NCBI GenBank assembly: GCA_905331475.1
Contig: CAJNYU010000521.1
Span: forward strand, 1 to 64,000
DNA: 64,000 nucleotides
DNA from: Rotaria socialis
Taxonomy: Eukaryota > Rotifera > Eurotatoria > Philodinida > Philodinidae
Direction: 5' to 3'
Shown here: positions 28,567 to 41,100 of the stretch, in pieces
How the letters are laid out: the number at the start of each line of letters is the position of its first letter
Position numbering within the stretch: position 1 is the first letter of the stretch
Made by a program: the position numbers and the translations under genes
Notes under the pieces: model-generated
The model's database searches: none
What the model was told of the DNA's origin: nothing
The model's input: only the letters and a program-made list of their open reading frames with translations

Positions 28567-30307
28567 ATGATCAAGTTCTTCCTACGCAATTATTTATGTT
28601 TGTTGAATGTACTATGCTATGCTCAGACGAATAATTTCTTGGGTGGCTCCATTTCATGGCAACCTGTTTCGCCAAACATAACTAATGCTACTACAGTTGC
28701 TATTACATTACAGCAAACATATTCATGGGTAAATTCTGTATGGGCATGCTTAGCACTGTCTGGTTCTCTTATTCAAACGCTGGTTTGCCTGGCAGGTTGC
28801 AGTTCTAACGCAACGGGCATTTTCGTCAAAGGACCATGCGTGTATTACGATTTCGGTCTAGATGTAACAACGGCTCAAAGTGTAAAAACACTTTCTTATG
28901 CATTAGATGCGCAACTAGTACTAGCCTATCAAAGTAGCACATGGACAACACTTGTTTCCGGTGCAACCACATGGAGTGTAGCAACATATATTAATTTAGC
29001 CGTACGTAATGATACTGGAGTAATTAACTCATCGCCAAGAGCAAATATGACCCCCGTAGTCGTCGTGCCTGTCAATACACAACAGACGCTTCGCATACCA
29101 ATGACAGATAGTGATTACGATGTTGTGAAATGTCGATGGGCTAGTAACGCATCTGCGGTTGCTTCAACAACTATTGATGAATGTAGTGGCGTCTGCCAAG
29201 ATTTGTCAGGAGCTAAACTGTACACATCATCGAATACCGATAANNNNNNNNNNNNNNNNNNGCAAATATGACCCCCGTAGTCGTCGTGCCTGTCAATACA
29301 CAACAAACGCTTCGCATACCAATGACAGATAGTGATTACGATGTTGTGAAATGTCGATGGGCTAGTAACGCATCTGCGGTTGCTTCAACAACTATTGATG
29401 AATGTAGTGGCGTCTGCCAAGATTTGTCAGGAGCTAAACTGTACACATCATCGAATACCGATAATAATTGTACAATCGTATTCAACACGAGTGTTGTTGG
29501 TTATTATTGTATAGCAATACAAATAGAAGATTTCATGCCATCGTCGCCGAATGGTACAGCATTAAGTTCTATTCCATTACAGTTTCTTGTACGTGGTGTG
29601 CAAGTTTCCTGTGGCATACCAACTATCACAGGAGAGCCAACCAATGGTGACACCATCTATGTACAATATAATATCACCTATTCGACTGTTATTACGGCAC
29701 AAAGCGGTTGTAGTAGTACTAAAATTGTACGATTTCTAACGATTATTTTGCCATCAGGTCTAGCAAGTATTTCAACTCTATTTCAAAGTAGTTCAGTACT
29801 TTATTCCACGATATTAAAATGGACGCCTACTATTGATCAAATCAATACAAAACAGTTGTTTTGCACATTCGCAATCGATAGTAATAACTCACTATCAGCT
29901 GAGTATTGCTTAAATTTTGTGGTTATTGCTCAAATAGCAGCGACAGGTTTGTCATAGGCCGATTTGTTTCATAAGTGTACTGAAAATTCTCTCGTTTATT
30001 TCTTTTTACAGCTAGCAATAACGACTCAATCAATTGGTCTCTCATACTTGGACTTAGCTTGGGCATTGGTCTTCCATTATGTATTCTCATGAATATATTG
30101 AGTTATTTTAATTTTCCTCGATGGTTCAATAAGAAATTTTCGAGCAAAGCTAAAACACTGTCTCGTTTACAAGAAGATCAAACGTCGAGCGGACAAAAAA
30201 GAATCGACAACGGCACAAAACTTTATCGTGAATTATATATACAACCGGACGATCGTATGTCGCAATCACTAAGTAGAACTATGAGTACAAGTTCAATTTC
30301 ATGGTGA
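28567..30307 (+). CDS. Single-pass surface protein of unknown family, tandem copy 1 (gapped)
   Basis: Exons 28567-29946 and 30012-30307, 65-bp phase-1 intron. The protein has a signal peptide, an N-terminal FLGGSISWQPVSPN region, many Cys and N-glycosylation sequons, a transmembrane helix at the start of exon 2 (about 24 residues after AASNNDS-like sequence), and a short cytoplasmic tail. I do not recognise the family; a neighbouring paralog has the same plan. Exon 1 contains 18 Ns (29244-29261) with the preceding 203 bp repeated after them, an assembly artefact by my reading. An in-frame TGA at 30305-30307 is followed by 57 further sense codons (to 30478, stop at 30479-30481) that resemble the tail of copy 2 (for example PERI), so the tail is shortened in this copy. 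Confidence 0.7.
29244..29261. other. Assembly gap (18 Ns) with duplicated flanks
   Basis: The 203 bp before the gap (29041-29243) recur directly after it (29262-29464) with one difference (G at 29085, A at 29306). The most economical reading is two overlapping contigs placed side by side rather than a real tandem duplication. Confidence 0.85.
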
Positions 30308-30481
30308 GCATCACACTCACTCGCACGGTCAACAAGAATATTTCTATCGGCTGCTTCTATTGGCACAACAAAACTCAGTCAATCTTTCAATAATTCTGTT
30401 TTACCCGAGCGAATATCGACCGGCCAAGAGCCAGGTTCTCATTTGGTTCAAGCCTATCTTTGGCAAAATAAAAACGAATGA

Positions 30482-31337
30482 CTTTTCTTTTTTTTATAAA
30501 ATTTGGCCGAGTTAATAATTATTTTTCTTTTCACTAATTTTTGTTGCTGTACGATCCTTTATATCAGACTTTGTAAATTTTGGAGTCTTGCAAGAAGAAA
30601 AAAACATTACTGCATGCAAACCAGCACAGAATTCAAAAATCAGCATTGAAGAAAACATTAAATTCTTCATGATATAATCACTTTATTATACTGGGTTCGT
30701 TTTTAGCCAATTGTTTTATTTTAGTATAAATTAACATTGAATAGATGCAATAAAATAAATTATTTATTGTTGACAAAGGAAAATTTTTGTTGTTTGTGGG
30801 CACTTACAGAGAATATTGTATTTGTCGAGAATTGTTTTTAAGTTGATTTCTTCGAGGATCTATTGAATGACTGAAGAATTCTAACCGAAAATGAAATTCA
30901 TTTCACAAGATAATTTTTTTATCGTTCATAAATTCATTGATAACGTGTTACTTCTGGCACAGAGAAGCTGTTTTTAATTCTCGCATTTGATAAGACATAA
31001 TTACAGAGCAACCTTCTAACGTAATTCTATATTTATTGAAGTTCTATCTAGTACTACCATTTCGTTTCATCTTACTCAAAACTTGTTCTAAATATTTAGC
31101 CAAATTTGGTTTTCGAAAAAAACACATTTCTGTTATTTGATTCTCATGAAAATTATAAGGCAACTGATTTCGAATACATGAAAATAACAATAAAATTTTT
31201 GTTTGGCTTCTTGCGAAATTGATTTTTCAAAAATGAAAAATCCAACAGTGTCTCTCTTTTGATCATCAAGTTACAAGAGTCGAATAGAGCTGGAGAAAAA
31301 CTTGGCTTGTTTTTATCCATACGAAACCAATTGATAA
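30482..31337. other. Intergenic region between the tandem copies
   Basis: AT-rich, no gene seen. Polyadenylation-like AATAAA sequences occur near 30748-30760 (GCAATAAAATAAA). The upstream region of copy 2 is at its right end. Confidence 0.45.
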
Positions 31338-33132
31338 ATGTTCAAGTTCCTCTTTTGCAATTGTTTATTTGGGTTTGAATTCGTATTTTTTGTGCAGGCA
31401 CCTCATTTTATGGGTGGAATGATGTCATGGAAACCTGTTTCGCCAAACCTAACTAATGTTAGCACAACTACTATTAAATTAAAACAAACATATTCATGGG
31501 TCAGTACTTCAATGCCATGCCTACAGGTGACTGGTACTGCTGGTAACACGCTTGTTTGTCCAACTGGTTGTAGTTCTAATACAACGGGCATTGCTATTTC
31601 TGGAACCTGTATTGATTATGATTTTGGATTAAGTATCTCTACCTCTCTGACTACACAGTCCATTACATATCAATTAGGTGCGCAACTAGTGTTGGCTTAT
31701 CGAAGTACTTCAATGATAAATCTCGTTGCTGGTTCAAAGCCGTGGAGCATAGCAACGTATATTAATTTAGCCGTACGTAATGATACTGGAGCAATAAATT
31801 CATCGCCAACGGCAAATATGACCCCCGTAGTCGTCGTGCCTGTCAATACACAACAAACGCTTCGCATACCAATGACAGATAGTGATTACGATGTTGTGAA
31901 ATGTCGATGGGCTAGTAACGCATCTGCGGTTGCTTCAACAACTATTGATGAATGTAGTGGCGTCTGCCAAGATTTGTCAGGAGCTAAACTGTACACATCA
32001 TCGAATACCGATAATAATTGTACAATCGTATTCAACACGAGTGTTGTTGGTTATTATTGTATAGCAATACAAATAGAAGATTTCATGCCATCGTCGCCGA
32101 ATGGTACAGCATTAAGTTCTATTCCATTACAGTTTCTTGTACGTGGTGTGCAAGTTTCCTGTGGCATACCAACTATCACAGGAGAGCCAACCAACGGTGA
32201 CACTCTATACGTGCAAGCGAATGTTTCATATTCTACAGAAATTTTTGCACAAACGGATTGCAATGGTACCACGATTATTCGGTTTTTAACGGTTATTTTA
32301 CCATCAGGTCTAGCAAGTATTTCGTCAATAATAACATACAGTTCAATACTTTATTCAACAACATTTACATGGACGCCTTCTAATGATCAAATCGGTAAAA
32401 AGTACTTGCTCTGTACAATCGCAGTCAATAGTAACAATTTACAATCAACTGAATATTGTTTGAATTTTGTGGTTATTGCTCAAATAGCAGCGACAGGTTT
32501 GCCATAAGCCGATTCATTTTTATAAATGCTGAAAATTCTCTCGTTTATTTCTTCTTACAGCTAGCAATAGCAATAATGAATCCTTTAATTTGTATTTACT
32601 ATTTGGAATACTCCTGGGCATTGTTTTGCTAGCCGGTCTGCTACTCAATATATTGAGTTATTGGTATCTTCCTCGATGGCTTGATAATACATTTTTGTAA
32701 GTCGCTTTTTTTTCATTTTCTAATAACACTAAGATTAATTTCAGGGGTGAACTAAGACGAAGTTTTTTGCATGATGGAGAAGAAACATCATCTCCTCTAT
32801 GTGAAAATCAACATAATGAAGAAATACCAAATAAAAGTCAAACTATAAACAACAGCACAGGACTTTATCGAGCGCTGTATATAAAACCAGATGAATCGTC
32901 TTGTGAATCAGAGCAATCATTAAGTACATCTCTGAATCTAAGTTCAAGTTCACAATCCGAATCAAAACCTCGGACGACAACAATAACACGATTTTTGACT
33001 CTACCTTCTACTGGAATAACGCCAATTGGTCATCCTTCAACATTCCCATCATTACCAGAGCGAATATTGAGAAGTCAGCCTCAACGTTCTATTTTAGTGC
33101 AGAACTATTTTGAACAACATAACAGCGCATAG
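31338..33132 (+). CDS. Single-pass surface protein of unknown family, tandem copy 2
   Basis: Three exons, 31338-32496, 32561-32696, 32745-33132, continuous 560-aa frame. Signal peptide (about 1-20), ectodomain of about 365 residues with HFMGGMMSWKPVSPN near the start, about 12 Cys and many NxS/T sequons, one transmembrane helix (about 394-420), then a Ser-rich cytoplasmic tail of about 130 residues. Family not recognised; the GG.(I/M)(S)W.PV start recalls lineage-expanded invertebrate surface proteins, but I cannot name a domain. The ectodomain shares an exactly identical 383-bp stretch with copy 1 (31812-32194) whereas flanking parts differ strongly. Role unknown; receptor or adhesion is inference from topology. 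Confidence 0.78.
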
Positions 33133-36117
33133 TGTCGGATTGGATGAAGGGATTTTCACTAATAAATGTCTTGTCGATTCTGTTTGATATCATTATTTTT
33201 TTTTCTTAATCAATTACTTAATTAACGAGCACTAAAACAGGTTCTACTGTTGAAGAATGAAGTTACTATCAACAGCGTAATATCCTATATTTTACTAGAC
33301 CACTTTGTGGATGTGAGCTGGTATTATTTTATCAAAAATTATGCGTTCACCATTTTGTTTTCCAATATTATTTTTATTCAAACATTGTTTTTCATGTGTA
33401 AAACACCTAAAATCTAACTTTTAATATTTCGAAAATAAATATCTGTTAACTTTTCAAAATGAACATGCAACAGATCATTATAAATCTGAAATTTCAAGGC
33501 AGAATATGTTTGATTACTATTCTCATTCTAACCCTTCTTATATCCAGTTATTTATTTGCACAAAAATCTTGAAGTTTCCTAATTTTAATTATAGCACGGT
33601 AGAAAAATATAAGCTCGATTATTAGTACAGATCACTATTTTGTGGAACTCACATATATTTTCGAAGAAAATAGTGAGTGTAAGTTGAATTGTTAGGTTTT
33701 TTAGGCTCTCCTGTACCTCCTCCCCCTTCCCCATTACAGACATAAAATATGAAAAAACTAACACTTTGATGCACTAATTAGAAACTGTTTTGGTGCTGGC
33801 CGATTGCCTATGTTCACCACTACTCACATCACTAATAAAAATCTAGTTCCACTAATTAGAAATCATTATAATTAGGATTTAATCTCTAATTAATCATCAA
33901 AATCTGCCGCTTTTATTATTATAGCCCATAGTTACGACAGTATTATATATTTTTATTATTACAGACATTAGCAGCGAGTGTATGCTACCGCTACAGAAGC
34001 TAGCAACTAGTTTCTGCTACTATTACACTCGTCACTTCTACCACCTACAATAAACAGATGAAGATTTTAATCTTCTTTTTCTCACGCAAATACCTTATTC
34101 TAGAGCTGGAATCCGCTTTAGTGTATTTACAATTAGAAACTTTTCCATCCACTGGGAAGCTTTTATCAAATTTTCGTTTATGAAAAAATGTATCAATTTC
34201 TCACCTAGTAATACGAAAAAATATAAATTTTGCAACAATATTGATAGCTATATCCTAAATACTGTTTAAACTATTATCATTCACAATATTTCTCAATGAA
34301 ACCACTAAACACTTCAGCATACTGACATATTCTAAACAAAAATGTTTTTAGACGTTCTCTCAAGTAATGTTTCTTATTGATAGATCCAATAAATTTCAAA
34401 TGTTAAAAAGGTTTTATTATCTTATGTTCGAACAAAATATATCATCTCACTACACTGAAAAAATAAAATTTCTATTTAATCAGTATCTAACTGACCGAAA
34501 TATGTGAGTTCCACATTTTAGCCCCAATGGGGCTGCACTGAAAAGCTTTTTCTTATTGTAAAGCAACTATGCAGAGTGACTTGAGCGCGTGTTTTCATCG
34601 TTTATTGTAGAAAAAAAGCCGCTTACTGATCTTTGCGCCTTCTCCGATGCTATAAGGTTCACAATAGCATAAGGGAAAGATTATGAATAGCATGATTCAC
34701 TTATTTTTACTCGGCTTCTTCGGTTTGTTGTATTTCTACAAAACATTAAAAATACTTTAGTTCCATTTGGTTCGGTTTGCATCTTGATAAGGAAAGCAAA
34801 AAATTTCTAAACCTGATTAAAAACAAGTTCCACACGTGCGTATTTCACTTAGATTATTGTAAAACAAAAAATTCACCCAACTTAACTATGTACAAAGCAA
34901 AAATTTCCAGTAACCAGATGACTATTATTTACTAGACAAGAGTCATTCATTTTCAGGCAAGCTGAGTCATAGAATATGCACAAAATAGATAATCCGATAG
35001 GAAATGCATTGTCTATTTAGATATATCGAGTTAAAAGTGATCCTTCGTGCAATACATAATAATAGTTTGGATTTTTTTTCCAGGAAAACATCTACAAATT
35101 GTTTTTCTCTGCTTCTCGAAACTTCTTCCCCTTTCTTATTAAGATGCAAACAAAATTAAATAGAACTTTAAATATTTCTGAAGTTTCGTAGAAATAAAGT
35201 GAAGAGAAGAAAATGAGTCGCAATCATACTTGATAATAATTGTACATTAATCTTCAATAGAAACAGTCTCGTGCTTGTAAAAATACTTTCTTCATAGTCT
35301 ATGAGAACTAAATTATCGTGGTGTTTTTTTTTCTATTCCCCGTAAAAACAAAAACCAGATGTAAAGTCAACGATCCTATTGCCCTTCACACTCACTGTTG
35401 ATCTTTCACGATTATTATTGTATTCATTCTGCTGTTTCTAATATCGTAGATAAATATTCTAAGAAAATAGACGAAAATTTCATATTTACATAATATGAAA
35501 ATAGTGATTGGCCTGCAAACGGTTAAATCAAAAGCATGAACTCTAATGATTTCTCATTCTTCGAGCACAAATGAATTTTTTCATAACAAAATTTCCCCCT
35601 ACTGAGGTTAAACATCTTCAGCAAGTTTTTGCCAAAAGGTCTTCATCTCGAATTCGATATAACCTTTATTCCCTTGGGCTGTGTTGGATTATTCACAGTC
35701 CATTTTGTTTTAAACATATGAATCATAATTTCATTTGATGTACGCGTTTAAACAGAACGTTTATTAGCCTTTAAAAATAAGAAATAAGAAATATTTTTAA
35801 TAGAAACAAAACAAAGATTTAATTCTTCCTCAAGATTATACGAAACAAAAAAAACACAGACAAATACCTTTGATAATTATGGACGAAGCAAAAAATTCTA
35901 TGATATATTTGTTTTGAATAATAAAAAGAAAAATGTAATATCGAATTAAGCAAATAAGATCAAAAGACTTTTTTCGCAAGAAGCCATCACAAGCATAGAA
36001 TGAAAAGGAGAATTCTTTAACCTAAACAGGTGAGATTTCATATAGAATTAAATGAGAAAAAGAAAACGCACACACACACACACACAGAATCCATTCTTCC
36101 ATTTTTCAGTTTTGTTG
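33133..36117. other. Intergenic region with an inverted-repeat pair
   Basis: No gene supported over about 3 kb. Matching inverted sequences of roughly 20 bp lie at 33642-33664 and 34496-34515 (core TGTGGAACTCACATAT). Between them lie TTATTATTACAGAC-type repeats (33915-33970) and repeated CTAATTAGAAA motifs (33775 and 33850). The 3' flank of the synaptophysin gene is at the right end. Confidence 0.4.
36069..36086. repeat. (CA)9 microsatellite
   Basis: Perfect CA dinucleotide tract just downstream of the synaptophysin stop codon, within its likely 3' UTR. Confidence 0.9.
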
Positions 36118-37113
36118 TTAACCCATAGTACCTGGCATTCGAGTTTGCGGTTGTTGTTGCATATTTGACGCAGAAATATTCGAAAAATTGTTTTGCGGTG
36201 GATTTTGCTGAGCTGTGCGACTTTTGAAAAATCTTGTTTCTTTATAGACAAACCACACACTACCAACCCAGAGTATAAAATTCAAAAAGCCAAATATTAC
36301 TGATACTGTTACATTAGCATAGGTGCCAGCTAAGAGAAAACGTATGATAAATAATCAAGATAAATTAATTGAAAATATCTTACATTCATTCTGTTGACAT
36401 GCTGACCCCGAACTGCAGCCGTCTAAAAGGCTGGACACATAACTAAACGAAGTTTGTATTTGTATATTTGATACACCTTGTGCCCATGCGGAACTACCAG
36501 CAATCCAAAAAATTGTCCAGATTATAGTAACAACAAAATCAACTATGGGAATGCGGTCATTATAACGATATTGACGGTCCAATACGATATATATTACTAG
36601 AAAACCAAGTGCCAATAGCATAGATGTAACACCAGTGAAAACGAAAAATTGAGCTGATGGTGCAATGCTATTTGACTGGGATAAATATACTGTTTTATTG
36701 GTAATTGCGGTATTTGTGGTAATAATTTGGCTGCCTCGTAAATCATAAGGATAGGACCATCCTACACTAGCTGTGTTTGAGTTTGAACCCTGCTGAATAT
36801 ATAGATATGAGCTGCCATTACATGCTGTAGCGAAAGCAAATATAGCGAAAATAAATTGAAGCAGGCGAATGAGGCCACGAGGCTCTAAATTAAAAAATGA
36901 ATAGAAATTTTTATTGATTTACTATCAATCCTTCGGCAATGTAAGAGAAAACTCTGGTTTATGTCATATATTTTCAATCAAAACAATCTTCTAAAAGATT
37001 GCGTGTCATAATAAAATTCCCGGATTTTATTTCAATTTCTTTCAGTTCTATATAGGAAAAATCGAATGCTTATAACTAAACTTACCTTTGAGTACTCCGA
37101 AATAAAATGCCAT
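36118..37113 (-). CDS. Synaptophysin-family vesicle protein (MARVEL domain)
   Basis: Exons 37113-37086, 36884-36384, 36329-36118; both introns phase 1; 246 aa. Residues 9-30 (EPRGLIRLLQFIFAIFAFAT) match the first membrane segment of synaptophysin/synaptoporin, and the lumenal loop carries SVGWSYPYDLRG, close to the family's YPF(R)L motif. Three more membrane helices follow (about 93-115, 124-148, 186-206 with a Cys-containing second loop GCSSGSACQQNE). The C-terminal tail is Gln/Pro/Asn-rich, as in synaptophysins, but short. These proteins sit in synaptic and secretory vesicle membranes and associate with synaptobrevin; here the role is by homology. Synaptogyrin is less likely because of the EPRGLIRLLQ start. 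Confidence 0.85.
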
Positions 37114-38152
37114 TGTATTTACGGAAATATTTGATTGTAATCAATCTATTAGGAAGAACAAAAAAAAGATATGCATCAAACTGTTGATTATTTGAGTAAG
37201 AAAAAAAACTATCGATTTCTTTCATGCGTCATTCCTACGACATTTCTTTTTTGTTATTTTGTTCAAATATACATCTACGTCGTGCATATTATTAGTAACA
37301 GTTACCATCATACTAATAGGCAGCATTTATTTTAGAACCATACAAATATTTCTCCTATAAAATATATACCTTCATCTTTGTTGTATGTTGACGACAATGG
37401 TTTTCTGTTCGATGTTTGAATGAGTGAAAACTACTCACTATGCTCTCTACTTCTTTCTCGTTCTTTTTTTCTTCGTCTTGTTCTGGTGTGACTCAGCAGT
37501 GCAGGTGTATAAGGGAAGCAGAATTTCTCTTCATTTTTTTTTCTTCATTAAATATTTGCTGATGGCAGCGATAAAAAAAGAGAGCATTAAGAAGCAAGAA
37601 AGTCGTAGAGAAAAAAAAATCTCAACAAGAAATAAAACAGTCGCGGTGCTACTGTTGTGTCGTACATTTTTCATCTCAATTGCAGAAAAGAACGAATAAG
37701 ATGTTGCATATAAAAGTTGATGAACAGAGAAAAGGCAAAAAAAGAACTTCATGGCATTTTTTTCTTTTCCAAGATGAAAATAAGTCATAAACTATGTAAT
37801 AACAATTAATAATAATAATTTGAAACTAAAATCGCGTATGGAATTTTGTTTTGCTGAAGTGAACATTCTTAAAAAGGCACGTTATGATTGGCCGAGTAAT
37901 TGATTATTTTAATAGATGGCATTGTCGATCTTTATGTCATAAGAATAAACGCATTAGTTTTAGCACGAAATCATAAAGTATATTTATATATTACATTATG
38001 AATTTAATATTGATTCTATGATATATTTTATCATTTGATGATGGATCAACCAATTGTTGAAAAGAATACATATGTGCTTGCTTGTCTTTTCGATCGATCG
38101 ATAGAGAATAAAAGAAATTGTGCTGTTGGAATTGTTATTTCTTAGTTTTTAG
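37114..38152. other. Intergenic region upstream of the receptor kinase
   Basis: No confirmed gene. A signal-peptide-like translation occurs at 37424 onwards (KTTHYALYFFLVLFFFVL) but it lacks an ATG in frame and I cannot connect it by splicing; a first exon with the receptor's signal peptide could be somewhere here. Confidence 0.3.
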
Positions 38153-41100
38153 AATGAAATGTCATTGTAAATATTGTTTACCGCGTTTTTTCTGTCAAAC
38201 AGTAAATGAAAATGATTTTTGTTATTATCGTCATTCAATGAATATTAATGTTACTAATGATTTCGGATGTATTGAAAGAGACACTGCTCATTTTGTCGTA
38301 TGTCTTTGTTTGCAAAGAAAAATCAAGCAATTTTATACTTTATTTTGTAGTGCAACACAACTGATGCTAACTATCGAACAGAATGTTGTTCATCATTCTT
38401 TTGTAATAGCAATTATCAAACATTAAATGGATCGATTGCATGTAAGTCATTTAGACAATAAAAAAAACGAAGTTTAACGCCGTGATAAAGCATAGAGAAG
38501 ACCTGTTTGATATGATTAAGAATGAATGTTTAAATCAGATAATTTCATCGAGACTATTTGCGTGAGTTGGATACGATAAAATGGCAAGAGTTGAAAAAAT
38601 AAATATTCTAACCTCTCGACACGAAACGGAATTTGAAGTTGAAAATCTGCACAGAAATCAAGCTCGATGATAAAAATTTATGAGTAAAGCGTCAAATTTT
38701 ACTATTTGCTTTTACTCTGACAGAAGAAACTTGACTCTACCGTTACATTAGGCAAGCGTTTTCAGCATAGCTGTATCATCAAAAATAAATGGCTGTGAAA
38801 TTCGAAACATTCTTGTTGAGAATTTTTTCTAAGTAAACCTTGAAGTTCAGAATTAGTTTTTCAGATGTGAACCGTAGAATTCATTAAAAAAATGTCGCAT
38901 CTCGGAAGCAATAAGTTCAAGACTTGAACTATGTCCAGGGTGACACCCTGATTAGGACCCTTATTAGGCCCACAAAAATTCGTCCCTGTTTTGCTCTCTT
39001 TTTTCGTCCCATACAAAAATGAGTTCTCTCTTAATTGGTCCCATAAAGAGAGAAAGTCGAGCAGCAACTCGTCCCATTCTAAAGATGACTCCAATTGGTT
39101 TATCTAATATTTGTTTTATATATTAAGTTTCATACAACATAAAAAAATATATAAAGAGCAAAAAAATAAATAACACAGAATTTACTATTTCTTTTTTTTT
39201 ATCTTGACTGCTTTACCTGATTGAATAGCCAATTCAGTGACAGTTAATTGACCATTGTCAAACATGTTGAATAATTCCAAAAGTTTTTCACCGATTTTAT
39301 CGTAGATTTCCCTTCTTTTTTTAGTTGTACTTGAGCGATCTGTTTCTACACCTCCATTCGACACATGTTTTATTTATTCGTTTAACAGTGTATTGAAAAT
39401 CCAAATAATTTAGAATTTGCTTATTCCGTTCAGTGGTTGTAAATCGAAACATGTTATAGTAACAACAGCATACAATGAATATATGAATAAAGCTCTCATT
39501 GTTTGCCATATCTTTTTTCTATTCACCAGATCCACCAAATTAGTGAAAATGATACCAAAATGTCACTCTCTCATACTAGTCATATAAATCATTTTCAATA
39601 ACCAATAGGAGTCATCTTTAGAATGGGACGAGTTACTGTTCGACTTTCTCTCTTTATGGGACCAATTAAGAGAAAACTTATTTTTGTATGGGACAAAAAA
39701 AGAGAGCAAAACAGGGACGAATTTTTGTGGGCCTAATAATGGTCCTAATCAAGAGTAGACCATGTCCAGGGTATTAATTTTATTCCTCGCTGTTTTCACT
39801 CAGCAGGCATTTTTCTGTCGAGTACAAGAAACTCTAATATAGTTCAACATATAATGGCAGATTTTGCTTTAGTAAACAAGTCTACTCTATACTGACTTTT
39901 TGTTCTTTAAATTAGCCTCAACATCTACAGTTCAATCAATATCTGCCGACTCGAATAATACAAATACATTCAGTACGATCATCACGATAGGTACTATTTT
40001 CGCTCTTATCGTTTTGCTTATTGTGATTTATTATTCGTACAAACGAAAGTAAGATCCAAATCTCTACAAACAAAAGATATCGAATTTAATTTCTTTTCAA
40101 GATTTCAAATATTTTGGTCAACATCGTTTAAATCAACAAGTTTTGTCGATGATAAACGTAGCTTTGAATCTCATGGTAGAAAGAAAAAATCTTCAAATTC
40201 ATTTTCCATTGATTACCATTCCGATACAATATCATGGAAATCAAATTTATCCGATCCTCACGATCAAATTGTTACACTTGTAAATTTCTCAGATTTAAAT
40301 TTAAATATTTTGACAAAAATTTTAAAAAATCTTCTAGGAAACTCGTCGTATGAATAAAGAAATAACATTTCTTGGTCAATTAGGTCAAGGACGACATGCG
40401 CGTGTTCGTCTCGGCCGTATCGGGCAACAATATCGGGCAATAAAAATGTACGAACCAAGATTTCAAAATGAATTCGAACGTGAACGAGCGATTTTCGAAA
40501 CTGATTTTATTCAACATCCAAATGTACTTGGTAAATAAATCTGAAAAATAATTATTTTTGACTAGTATCGTTTTTGTCTAGCGTTTTTTGGTGCTGATTT
40601 TTTCGCTAAAAGTGTTGAAACTTATCATATGTTAATCTTTGAATGGCATCCATATGGTACACTCTACGATGTTTTGAAAGAAAATCGAAATGAATCATTT
40701 ATAACGATTGAACAATTATTACAATATTCAATATCACTAAGCGATGGTCTTGCACATTTACATTCGATTAAATATGGAACAAATGGTAATAGTAATTTCG
40801 TTCAGTATCCACGGATAAAGATATTCATTGGATTTCTAAGAAGAACAGAAAAAGTACTTTTTTCCTTAGAAAGAAAAATTGTCATAGATTGGGAAATTGA
40901 AATTATTCAAGCATTTCTCATATAAAACCGTTTTTTATATTCCATTGTATTTAGATATGTTCCATTTGATAGGTAGAGAATGAATAAACATCGATTTTCT
41001 TTTGATTTCATAGCCTAAAGCTGGTACCAATTTATGTGAGAACTTCGAAATTAAGATAAACATATGAGAAGATAGCCCGAGGCTTGACCTTTCATGAATG

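Noticed and set aside
37424..37699. Signal-peptide-like frame as the first exon of the receptor kinase
   Set aside because: Starts with GTG rather than ATG and no donor joins it in phase to the 38153 exon convincingly.
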